From Microbacterium testaceum (GTDB taxonomy: Bacteria; Actinomycetota; Actinomycetes; Actinomycetales; Microbacteriaceae): a stretch of DNA of 64,000 nt. Where the stretch lies: assembly GCF_020781835.1 (NCBI RefSeq), contig NZ_JAJGNJ010000001.1, positions 248,001 to 312,000 of the forward strand, in the 5' to 3' direction. Below are positions 57,419 to 64,000 of this stretch, piece by piece. Each line of letters begins with the position of its first letter. Position 1 is the first letter of the stretch. The translations under genes were made by a program, and so were the position numbers. The notes below the pieces were generated by a model. It was not told the origin of the DNA. It did no database searches and was given only the letters and a program-made list of their open reading frames with translations.

Positions 57419-57818
57419 CGCCAGCCTCCTTCACGATGCGGACGTCCTGGGCGATGGCCTGACCCGGATTCTCGCCGCTGGACAGCTTCTTGAAGCGCAG
57501 GTATCCCAGGAGCGCGAGAATCGCGGTGATCACGATCATCACGCCGAAGACCACGAGCGCCGACAGCCACACGGGCCACCACGACGACAAACCGGCGATC
57601 ACGAAGGTGAAGAACACCGGGACCGCCCAGAAGACGACGATCAGCGCGCCGACGAACCATCCCGCACCGATGCCGGCGTCCTTGGCCGTCCGCTTCGCCC
57701 ACGCCTTCGCGCCGTTGATCTCCGCGACGACGAGGTTGCGCACGAGCTCGGGGATGTCGCCGATGAGCGTGAACAGGCTGTCGTCGGCGCGGTCACGGAA
57801 ACCGCGGGGAGTCGTCAT
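57408..57818 (-). CDS. Phage holin family (Holin-X-like) protein
   Basis: A 136-residue protein with two membrane helices (about 50-75 and 82-105) and an N-terminal DSLFTLIGDIPELVRNLVVAEINGAKAWAKRTAKDAGIGAG, the signature of the actinobacterial holin-X / phage_holin_3_6 family. Despite the family name, no phage genes are nearby; members are widespread in chromosomes beside DUF3618 genes, as here. Real activity unknown. Confidence 0.85.
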   Translation of the reverse strand: MTTPRGFRDRADDSLFTLIGDIPELVRNLVVAEINGAKAWAKRTAKDAGIGAGWFVGALIVVFWAVPVFFTFVIAGLSSWWPVWLSALVVFGVMIVITAILALLGYLRFKKLSSGENPGQAIAQDVRIVKEAGDEY

Positions 57819-57821
57819 GCG

Positions 57822-58211
57822 TCAGCTCTCCGACGGCGTGGAGCTGCTCTTGGTCGCGTCCGCGCCCTTCTCGGAGCTCTTCGCTTCGTCGACGGAGTCC
57901 TCGACGGCGTCGACGACCTCGGCAGCCGAGGCCTTCGCGGCGCGGCCGGCGCGCTGAGCGCGCTCCGAGACGGTGCCGGACTGGGAGACGGCACCGGTGA
58001 CCGACTTCGCGCCCTTCCACACCACTCCGGGAACGGAGCTGAGGGCCGAGACGCCGAACGCCTTCACCTTCTCGACCTGTCCCTGGACGACGGGCTGGTC
58101 CCAGACCCTCTCGGCCTGCGCCTTGATCTGCTCGTACCGTTCGCGGCCCGCGCGTGCTCCGAGCACGTAGCCCGCCACGAGTCCGACGACGAGTGCTGCT
58201 TTGCCCCTCAT
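57822..58211 (-). CDS. YtxH-like envelope protein
   Basis: A 129-residue protein: one N-terminal membrane helix (about 5-22, [32 protein letters not shown]) followed by a long Ala/Ser/Glu-rich helical region. The [16 protein letters not shown] segment recalls YtxH-type proteins. It is 3 bp upstream of the holin-X gene, so 58211 to 57140 form a three-gene envelope operon. GAGGAG precedes the ATG. Function unknown. Confidence 0.75.
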   Translation of the reverse strand: MRGKAALVVGLVAGYVLGARAGRERYEQIKAQAERVWDQPVVQGQVEKVKAFGVSALSSVPGVVWKGAKSVTGAVSQSGTVSERAQRAGRAAKASAAEVVDAVEDSVDEAKSSEKGADATKSSSTPSES

Positions 58212-58327
58212 GGGGTCTCCTCACGCTCGATCAGTGCTGGTCGAGTCTCACGATAGCGATGTATTCCGGTTCCGGCATCCGCCCTTGACATCCCCGTGAC
58301 ATCCCTCGACCATCGCGCGTCGCGTCG

Positions 58328-59839
58328 TCAGCCGCGCCGCCAGAGGGCGGCGCTGCGCACGCGATCCGCCTCCGCCCGCGCGTCCGGAATCACCTGCGCG
58401 AGACCCGTTCCCGACAGCCAGGCGCCCGTGGCCCCGAGTCCGGGCACCGCGCGCACCGCGCCGCGCGCCGCGGCCGTCTGCGCGGCCCGCCCGATGGCGG
58501 CCCCCGGCTGCGACTGGACGTAGCGCACCCGGTGCCACGCGCGCAGGGCCGACGCGTCGAGAGTCACCCCGAGGAGGGCCGACGCCTCGGACAGAGCCAG
58601 GGCGGCAGCCGCCTCGTCGTCGAGCGGTGCGGTCGCCGGCTCCTCTCCCTGCGCTCCGAACGACAGCCGGAGCACGTGGATGCCGGGCTCAGTGGCATCC
58701 CGTACCCACTCCCACTTCGCGGTCGAGTGCGTGAGCGCTTTGGCCACGTGGCTGCCCGGCACGGTGAGGACGCCCGTTCCGCGCGGGAAGGCGTCGAGGA
58801 CCGGAGCGTGGACGACGAGGGTCACGACCTCGACGACCGGCGCGACCGGGTCGGCCGCGTCCAGGGTCGGGACGACGGGGGAGAGGAGCGCACGCGCCTC
58901 CCCCTCGGGCAGCGCGACGATGACCGCGTCGGCCGAGAGGGACTCCTCATCGGCGGAGGTTCGAACGCTCCAGCCTTCGTCGGCGCGGGTCAGCGCCTCC
59001 ACCGACACGTCGGTGCGCACCTCCACGCCCAGGTCCCGGAGTCGGGCGACGAGCGCGTCGACCAGGCGCCACATCCCGCCGGCGATGCCCTCGACCGCGC
59101 CGCCGGGTGCGGCGGCCCGCGCTGGCCTCGCCACCGCCGGCGGGATGTCGGATGCCGGAGCGTCCGGCGGAGCGAGCGTCGGTCGCGCCGCGCGCAGTTC
59201 GGCGACGGCACCGCCCAGCGAGCCGGTACGGGTCAGAGCGGCGTTCAGCCCGGGGGCGGCCAGGTCGACGTCGATGTCATCGGGACGAGCAGAGTAGACG
59301 CCGCTGGTGACGGGGGCGACGAGTCGGTCGAGCACACGAGAGCCCATGCGCGAGCGCACGAGCGCGCCGAGGCTGCGCTGGTGCCCGATCGTCAACGGCG
59401 GGCGCAGCCGATCGACATAGGCACGCCACGCTCCCGCCCAGCCGATGACGCGTCGCACCTCCGGTGCCCAGGGGTTGTCCGGGATGCCGAGGACCCCGCC
59501 CTTCGGCAGAGGCGCCGCCCCGACCCCGGGAACACCCGACACCCACGCTCCCGCGCGGTGGGGGGAAACGATCCGGTCGGTGAGCCCGAGCTCTTCGAGG
59601 AGCTCGCGCACGACTCCCCCTCGGGTCGCGAAGCTTTCGGCCCCGACGTCGAGGGTGAGCCCGCCGACCTCGGCCGCGCGCACGACGCCTCCGAAGGATC
59701 CGGAGGCCTCGAGCACGGTCACTCGCATGCCGACCTTCGCGCACTCCAGCGCTGACACGAGTCCCGAGACCCCACCACCGGCGACGACGACGTGGCTCTC
59801 GTGGGCGTGCTCGGCGAGCCGCTCCAGGGCGTCGCTCAT
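58328..59839 (-). CDS. hemY: Coproporphyrinogen III oxidase / protoporphyrinogen oxidase (HemY type)
   Basis: A 503-residue FAD enzyme. The dinucleotide-binding motif [35 protein letters not shown] is at residues 17-51. [50 protein letters not shown] and the C-terminal [28 protein letters not shown] are family features. In actinobacteria with HemQ the HemY/CgoX enzyme oxidises coproporphyrinogen III to coproporphyrin III. The ATG overlaps the hemE stop (ATGA). Confidence 0.94.
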   Translation of the reverse strand: MSDALERLAEHAHESHVVVAGGGVSGLVSALECAKVGMRVTVLEASGSFGGVVRAAEVGGLTLDVGAESFATRGGVVRELLEELGLTDRIVSPHRAGAWVSGVPGVGAAPLPKGGVLGIPDNPWAPEVRRVIGWAGAWRAYVDRLRPPLTIGHQRSLGALVRSRMGSRVLDRLVAPVTSGVYSARPDDIDVDLAAPGLNAALTRTGSLGGAVAELRAARPTLAPPDAPASDIPPAVARPARAAAPGGAVEGIAGGMWRLVDALVARLRDLGVEVRTDVSVEALTRADEGWSVRTSADEESLSADAVIVALPEGEARALLSPVVPTLDAADPVAPVVEVVTLVVHAPVLDAFPRGTGVLTVPGSHVAKALTHSTAKWEWVRDATEPGIHVLRLSFGAQGEEPATAPLDDEAAAALALSEASALLGVTLDASALRAWHRVRYVQSQPGAAIGRAAQTAAARGAVRAVPGLGATGAWLSGTGLAQVIPDARAEADRVRSAALWRRG

Positions 59840-60873
59840 TCCGACTCCCCATGCGCGTGCGCGACGATGCGAGTGAGAACGGCGGGGTCGGTGTCCGGCG
59901 GCACGCCGTGTCCGAGGTTCAGGATGTGAGCGCGGGCCGCGCGGCCCCGCGTCAGGACGTCGTCGACGTGTGCGGCCAGCACCGGCCAGGGCGCACCGAG
60001 GAGCGCCGGGTCGATGTTGCCCTGCAGCGTCGTGTCGGGCCCGACGATCGCCGCGGCCTCGTCGAGGGGCATCCGCCAGTCCACGCCCACCGCGTCGGCG
60101 ATACCGCCGAGGCGCATGTCGCCGAGGAACGGGCCGGTGCCCACGCCGAAGTGGATCCGCGGCACCTGCACTCCCTCGAGCGCCGTCCGCGAGTGCGGGG
60201 CGACGAACTCGAGGAACGCGGCGCGCGAGAGCGAACCGGCCCACGAGTCGAAGAGTTGCACGGCCTGCGCTCCCCCGTCGATCTGCGCCTCCAGGAACGC
60301 CCGCGACACCTCGGCCAGCCACCCGGCCAGTCGGTGCCACGACGCGGGGTCGGCATGCATCATGCCGCGAGCGCGCAGGTGCTCCTTGGAGGGCCCGCCC
60401 TCCACGAGGTACGCCGCGAGCGTGAACGGTGCGCCGGCGAAGCCGATGAGCGGGACGCCGTCCCCGAGTTCGGCGGTCACCAGCCGGACCGCCTCGCGCA
60501 CCGGTTCGGCCGCCGCCGCCACCTCGGCGGGATCGATCGAGGTCACCCGTTCCACGTCGGCGGCGGTGCGCACCGGCTCGGCGAACACCGGTCCGCGCCC
60601 GGGCTCGATCTCGACGTCGACACCGGCCAGCCGCAGCGGCACCACGATGTCGCTGAAGAAGATCGCGGCATCCACCCCGTGGCGGCGGATCGGCTGCAGC
60701 GTGATCTCGGCCGCGAGATCGGGGGTCAGGCAGGCGTCGAGCATGCGGGTGCCCACCCGCAGATCGCGGTACTCCGGCAGGGAGCGCCCGGCCTGGCGCA
60801 TGAACCACACCGGCTGCCGCTCGGGACGGTCGCCGCGAAGGGCACGGAGAAGGGGCGCGTCGGGGGTGGCCAT
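59836..60873 (-). CDS. hemE: Uroporphyrinogen decarboxylase
   Basis: A 345-residue enzyme removing the four acetate carboxyls of uroporphyrinogen [19 protein letters not shown] (residues about 19-34) carries the substrate-binding arginines, [24 protein letters not shown] the catalytic aspartate, and [41 protein letters not shown] and [14 protein letters not shown] complete the pattern. ATG 60873 was chosen with GGAAGG 9 nt upstream; ATG 60882 nearly overlaps that site. Divergent from hemA with 112 bp between. Confidence 0.96.
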   Translation of the reverse strand: MATPDAPLLRALRGDRPERQPVWFMRQAGRSLPEYRDLRVGTRMLDACLTPDLAAEITLQPIRRHGVDAAIFFSDIVVPLRLAGVDVEIEPGRGPVFAEPVRTAADVERVTSIDPAEVAAAAEPVREAVRLVTAELGDGVPLIGFAGAPFTLAAYLVEGGPSKEHLRARGMMHADPASWHRLAGWLAEVSRAFLEAQIDGGAQAVQLFDSWAGSLSRAAFLEFVAPHSRTALEGVQVPRIHFGVGTGPFLGDMRLGGIADAVGVDWRMPLDEAAAIVGPDTTLQGNIDPALLGAPWPVLAAHVDDVLTRGRAARAHILNLGHGVPPDTDPAVLTRIVAHAHGESE

Positions 60874-60973
60874 GGCATCCATCCTTCCACTCGGCCCCCT
60901 TCTCGCCCGCGGGGAGGACACCGGATGCCTCGACGTCGAGAGGCGGCCCGGAATACCCCGCAGGGGCCGGGCG

Positions 60974-60985
60974 TAGAATATTCAT
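60974..60985 (+). promoter_or_regulatory. Leaderless promoter of hemA
   Basis: A -10 TAGAAT (60974-60979) lies 6 nt from the GTG start at 60986, so transcription should begin at or within one base of the start codon. No Shine-Dalgarno sequence is present and no good -35 was found. Confidence 0.65.
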
Positions 60986-62314
60986 GTGCTGCTCTGCGTG
61001 AGCGCGAGTCACAAGACCGCGACCTTCGACCTCCTCGAGCGGCTCAGCGTACCCACCACACCCGTCGCCCCCCTGATCGCCGCGCATGACGAGTGCGTGC
61101 AGGGAGCGGTCGTCGTGGCCACCTGCAACCGCTTCGAGGCCTACGTCGACATGGACGAGCCCGTCACGGCCGCCGTCGCGGTGGGCGTGGAGGCCACGCT
61201 GAGCGCCATCGAGGCGGCCACCGGCGTGCCCGCGAGCGAGCTCGAGGGCTCGTACACCGTCCTGGGCGGCGGCGATGTCGCCGAGCATCTGTTCTCGGTG
61301 GCATCCGGTTTGGAATCCGTCGTCGTCGGCGAGGGCGAGATCGCTGGTCAGGTGCGCCGCGCGCTCACCGAGTCCCGGCAACTGGGCACCACCTCCGGAG
61401 AGCTCGAGCGGCTGTTCCAGCGCGCGTCCGAGGCTCAGCGCGGAGTGAAGAACGCCACCGCGATCGGCCGCGCCGGCCGCTCGCTGGTGCGCCTCGGCCT
61501 CGAGCTCGCCGACAGCCGCATCGCCGACTGGTCGACGCAGCGCGTGCTGCTGGTCGGCACGGGCGCGTACGCCGCCGCGACCGTCGCCGCTCTCCGCGAC
61601 CAGGGCGCCGAAGACATCTCCGTCCACTCCCCCTCGGGCCGTGCCGCGAAGTTCGCCGCGAAACACGGCTTGCGTGCGGTGTCGGCCGAGACCTTCCCGA
61701 CCGCTGTCGCGCACGCCGACCTCGTCATCACGTGCACGACGAGCGAGAACCACGTCGTCAGCGCCGCCACGTTCGCCGCAGGACGCACCGCGGCCGAATC
61801 CGCCGCCGACGAGACCTCGCGCGGCTGCCCCGTCGAGCACACCGGCCGCCGGCTCGTGATCGACCTCGGACTGCCCCGCAACGTCGACCCTGATGTGGCC
61901 ACCGTGCCCGGTGTCGACCTTCTCGACCTCGAGACCATCCGCCTCCACGCTCCGCTCGAAGAGTTGCAGGCCACGGATGCCGCGCGCGACCTCGTCCGCG
62001 ACGCCGCCCGCCGCTTCACCTCGGTGGGTGAGCGCAAGAACATCACGCCCGCCGTCGTGGCGCTGCGCGCCCATGTGTTCGGCGTGCTCGACGCCGAAGT
62101 CGCCCGTGTCCGCGCGCGCGGTGACGAGGGCGGGCAGACCGAGCAGGCGCTGCGGCACCTCGTCGGCGTGCTGCTGCACACACCGACCACACGCGCGCAC
62201 GAGCTCGCCGAGACCGGCCGCGCCGACGAATACGTCTCGGCGCTGTCGGCCCTGTTCGGCATCGAGGTGTCGGATCCCGATACCCCCGCCGCGCGCATCG
62301 CCGACGCGGGTTGA
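60986..62314 (+). CDS. hemA: Glutamyl-tRNA reductase
   Basis: A 442-residue enzyme that reduces glutamyl-tRNA to glutamate-1-semialdehyde, the first step of the C5 route. The active-site cysteine (about 47) is in VVATCNRFEAY; SASHKTA near the start, FSVASGLESVVVGEGEIAGQVRRAL, VLLVGTGAYAAATVAALRDQGAEDISVHSPS (NADPH domain) and VIDLGLPRNVDPDVATVPGVDLLDLETI are family blocks. The GTG start gives LLCVSASHKTATFDLLERL. It is divergent from hemE-hemY and its product is used by HemL (51132). Confidence 0.95.
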   Translation: MLLCVSASHKTATFDLLERLSVPTTPVAPLIAAHDECVQGAVVVATCNRFEAYVDMDEPVTAAVAVGVEATLSAIEAATGVPASELEGSYTVLGGGDVAEHLFSVASGLESVVVGEGEIAGQVRRALTESRQLGTTSGELERLFQRASEAQRGVKNATAIGRAGRSLVRLGLELADSRIADWSTQRVLLVGTGAYAAATVAALRDQGAEDISVHSPSGRAAKFAAKHGLRAVSAETFPTAVAHADLVITCTTSENHVVSAATFAAGRTAAESAADETSRGCPVEHTGRRLVIDLGLPRNVDPDVATVPGVDLLDLETIRLHAPLEELQATDAARDLVRDAARRFTSVGERKNITPAVVALRAHVFGVLDAEVARVRARGDEGGQTEQALRHLVGVLLHTPTTRAHELAETGRADEYVSALSALFGIEVSDPDTPAARIADAG

Positions 62315-62383
62315 CCGCATCTCCGCCCCGTTCCCGTCCCTGCGCTCTCGCCGCCCCCGCGTGACCCGCGCGAGAATGAGGGC

Positions 62384-62956
62384 ATGAGCCTGCGCATCAC
62401 CGACGACCCGGCCGCCGACGACCTGCTCTCGACGAACCCCCTCGCGCTGCTGATCGGCATGCTGCTCGACCAGCAGGTGGCGATGGAGACCGCGTTCGCG
62501 GGACCGCTGAAGATCCAGCAGCGCGTGGGAGCGATGGATGCCACGACCCTCGCGCACGAAGACCCCGAGGCCTTCGCGGCGGCGTTCTCGCAGACGCCGG
62601 CGGTGCATCGCTTCCCCGGATCCATGGCGAAGCGCGTGCAGTCGCTGTGCGCCGCGATCGCGGAGGACTGGGGCGGGGATGCCGCCGAGCTCTGGACACG
62701 GGACGACCCGGACGGCGCGACGGTTCTGAAGCGGCTGAAGGCTCTTCCCGGCTTCGGCGAGCAGAAGGCCAAGATCTTCCTGGCCCTGCTCGGCAAGCAG
62801 TACGGCTACGACGGTGCGGGGTGGCGCGAGGCGTCGGCACCGTACGGCGAGGACGGCTCGTTCCGCTCGGTCGCCGACATCACGAGCCCGGAGTCGCTGG
62901 CAAAGGTGCGCGAGTACAAGAAGGCCGCGAAAGCCGCCGGGAAAGCGGGCGGCTGA
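62384..62956 (+). CDS. HhH-GPD base-excision DNA repair protein
   Basis: A 190-residue protein. PLALLIGMLLDQQVAMETAFAGP is the family N-terminal substrate-pocket helix, followed by LKALPGFGEQKAKIFLALLGKQYG, a helix-hairpin-helix with G-x-G that contacts the DNA backbone. The catalytic Asp/Lys of classical glycosylases is not evident, which is usual for this small actinobacterial group; activity is unproven. A GAGAAT hexamer 6 nt before the ATG suggests a leaderless mRNA. The C-terminus is lysine-rich (KKAAKAAGKAGG). Confidence 0.85.
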   Translation: MSLRITDDPAADDLLSTNPLALLIGMLLDQQVAMETAFAGPLKIQQRVGAMDATTLAHEDPEAFAAAFSQTPAVHRFPGSMAKRVQSLCAAIAEDWGGDAAELWTRDDPDGATVLKRLKALPGFGEQKAKIFLALLGKQYGYDGAGWREASAPYGEDGSFRSVADITSPESLAKVREYKKAAKAAGKAGG

Positions 62957-63078
62957 CCCCTCCTACACCATGTGAGTGAAAAAGGAGAGTTCTCTCATCT
63001 TTCTTTCGCGCCCCGAGAGCCGTGGTTAGGGTTTCAGGGTTCGTTGCAGGTTTATTCGCGATCGAAGGGTGGGCTCTC

Positions 63079-63411
63079 GTGAAGTTCGCAATGGGTTCCG
63101 ACACGCTGGGTGTGCTGGGTAAGGCCACCTCGGGGTCGAGTGATGAGCTGTCACTGCTGGTGCGTCAGCTGTTCGAGGCGGCCGAGCCGCTCGAGGGACA
63201 GTTCCAGGGCGCGGGTCGTGCCGCGTTCGACCGCTTCAAGTCGCGCACCGACGCGATCTCGGCCGAGTTGAAGCTGGCCCTCGACGGCGTCTTGGGCGGT
63301 ATCTCGGGCATGGACCGTTCCTTCCAGGAGGGTGAGTCGTCCATGGTCGACCAGACCACGAGCCTCGAAGCCGGATCCTCGTTCGACGCCGCGCGCTTCG
63401 GTAGCCGCTGA
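63079..63411 (+). CDS. Esx/WXG100-like small helical protein 1
   Basis: A 110-residue, mainly helical protein of the size of Esx type VII secretion substrates: SDELSLLVRQLFEAAEPLEGQFQGAGRAAFDRFKSRTDAISAELKLALDGVLGGISGMDRSF. GQFQGAGRAAFDRF between two helices stands where WXG would be; the Trp itself is absent. The GTG start at 63079 has GAAGGGTGGG upstream. Followed by a similar gene after 20 bp, as expected for an Esx pair. Confidence 0.7.
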   Translation: MKFAMGSDTLGVLGKATSGSSDELSLLVRQLFEAAEPLEGQFQGAGRAAFDRFKSRTDAISAELKLALDGVLGGISGMDRSFQEGESSMVDQTTSLEAGSSFDAARFGSR

Positions 63412-63431
63412 GAATCGGAGAGGACTGACTC

Positions 63432-63743
63432 ATGGTGAACCAGGGAGACCGCCGCGACTACTCGATCGCGGCCTCGCAGAACGCCCAGGACAACTTCAAC
63501 CGCGTCGCCGCGCAGCTCGAGTCGTTGATCGACCAGCGCGACCGCGACGTGCAGGCCGCGATGGCCGACTACTCCGCCGACGGTGTGTCCGAGGACTACC
63601 GCGGCAAAGAAGTTCGCTGGAAGAACGCCGCCGCCGAGGTGCGGGGCATCATCCAGACCCTGCGCTCGTCGCTCGAGCGCAACGACGAGTCCGCCCAGAC
63701 CGCGCTGAGCAAGGCTCGCGCGGCCGTGGAGTCGATCGGCTGA
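63432..63743 (+). CDS. Esx/WXG100-like small helical protein 2
   Basis: A 103-residue helical protein: YSIAASQNAQDNFNRVAAQLESLIDQRDRDVQAAMADYSADGVSEDYRGKEVRWKNAAAEVRGIIQTLRSSLERND. The two long helices around GVSEDYRGKEVRW suggest a helical hairpin like WXG100 proteins, with the Trp shifted. GAGAGGAC upstream. Probably forms a heterodimer with the preceding product. Followed by a strong hairpin and a DUF6507 gene. Confidence 0.7.
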   Translation: MVNQGDRRDYSIAASQNAQDNFNRVAAQLESLIDQRDRDVQAAMADYSADGVSEDYRGKEVRWKNAAAEVRGIIQTLRSSLERNDESAQTALSKARAAVESIG

Positions 63744-63754
63744 CGATCGCCACA

Positions 63755-63785
63755 CGGTGCCGGACGCGATGAGCGTCCGGCACCG
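63755..63785 (+). terminator. Strong hairpin after the Esx-like pair
   Basis: CGGTGCCGGACGC (63755-63767) pairs perfectly with GCGTCCGGCACCG (63773-63785) over a 5-nt loop GATGA. No T-run follows. It may act as a terminator or as an mRNA-processing/attenuation point that lowers expression of the next gene relative to the Esx pair. Confidence 0.7.
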
Positions 63786-63848
63786 ATGGTTCCGTGCGCG
63801 TGGGGTGTGCGTCGCGCGTGATCGTCGAGATATGAAGGGGTGCTGTCG

Positions 63849-64000
63849 ATGACGAGCTGGCGTATCGAGCCGTCCGGTGTGGTTGCCGTGCTGCAAGACG
63901 TCAACGTGGATGCCGAAGCCCTCGGCGCCGCGCTGAACACGCTCAGTCCCGCTCTCGAGGGAGCAGTGACCGCGACCCAGTCGGGAGCGATCTCCGAGGC
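63849..64000 (+). CDS. DUF6507-like protein, N-terminal part, cut by window end
   Basis: Only the first 50 residues are present: TSWRIEPSGVVAVLQDVNVDAEALGAALNTLSPALEGAVTATQSGAISE. The W-x-I-x-P-x-G-V start is that of DUF6507 proteins, small helical proteins found beside type VII/Esx genes in actinobacteria. This supports reading the preceding two genes as an Esx locus. Confidence 0.7.
   Translation, partial: MTSWRIEPSGVVAVLQDVNVDAEALGAALNTLSPALEGAVTATQSGAISE

Noticed and set aside
57408..57818. Holin family match as a sign of a prophage
   Set aside because: No phage structural, integrase or lysin genes are nearby. This holin-X family is common in actinobacterial chromosomes beside DUF3618 genes.
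58328..62608. A 1426-residue minus-strand frame suggesting a giant haem fusion protein
   Set aside because: It crosses hemE and hemA in the wrong frame or strand. Only the part from ATG 59839 is a real gene (hemY), with the start fixed by overlap with hemE.

Overview
The window is chromosomal DNA from a very GC-rich actinobacterium. Gene content suggests Microbacteriaceae, probably a Microbacterium or close relative; that is inference from the BioQ-type biotin switch, actinobacterial HemQ-type haem synthesis, coenzyme F420 genes and an Esx/DUF6507 locus, not a phylogenetic placement. Genes are densely packed, often with 4-bp ATGA/GTGA overlaps. Many first genes start directly after a TANNNT -10 hexamer followed by about 6 nt and the start codon, the layout of leaderless mRNAs. 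No rRNA, tRNA, prophage, transposase or CRISPR array was seen.

Layout. 0-1.4 kb: biotin ECF transporter genes (ATPase cut by the window edge, bioY) divergent from a BioQ-like TetR regulator across two palindromic operators. 1.6-11.7 kb: cytochrome b membrane protein, MarR regulator, enoyl-CoA hydratase and acyl-CoA dehydrogenase, VIT family transporter, a large secreted choice-of-anchor-I/5'-nucleotidase with a LATTG wall-sorting signal, a thiolase and a YbjQ protein. 11.8-18.4 kb: TetR/MDR dehydrogenase pair, NUDIX, DUF4407 protein, aldo/keto reductase, rlmN. 18.4-23.8 kb: a complete beta-glucoside module (LicT-type antiterminator, RAT/terminator leader, PTS IIBCA, GH1 enzyme, HAD phosphatase). 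24.1-28.2 kb: a translationally coupled SDR/crotonase/SDR operon, a membrane protein and a GNAT enzyme. 28.2-35.7 kb: thiamine region, with a YkoEDC-type ECF transporter and thiM-thiE-thiD/tenA, each behind its own TPP riboswitch and separated by a D-Ala-D-Ala carboxypeptidase gene. 35.7-44.1 kb: DUF5302, an orphan cytochrome oxidase subunit I, a J-domain/NERD protein, LssY-C and other membrane proteins, a HIBCH-like hydrolase and an ABC exporter.

44.2-50.9 kb: coenzyme F420 island: fbiC (FO synthase), a Baeyer-Villiger-type monooxygenase overlapping it, F420-dependent glucose-6-phosphate dehydrogenase, cofC and cofD. The C-terminal CofH half of FbiC has lost the radical-SAM CxxxCxxC motif while staying in frame. 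I regard this as the most unusual protein observation in the window.

51.1-62.3 kb: haem biosynthesis (hemL, hemB, hemD, hemC, hemQ on one side; hemY, hemE on the same strand further on; hemA divergent), interrupted by four small membrane or cell-envelope genes. 62.4-64 kb: an HhH-GPD DNA repair protein, then the start of an Esx-like locus (two small helical proteins and a DUF6507 protein cut by the window end).

Intergenic regions carry several inverted repeats: a perfect 30-bp-arm palindrome at 23931-23997 with a decayed relative at 16861-16927, a perfect 20-bp-arm repeat at 13448-13505, and a family built on GGAGTTGTGC-like arms at four sites between 39 and 52.6 kb.
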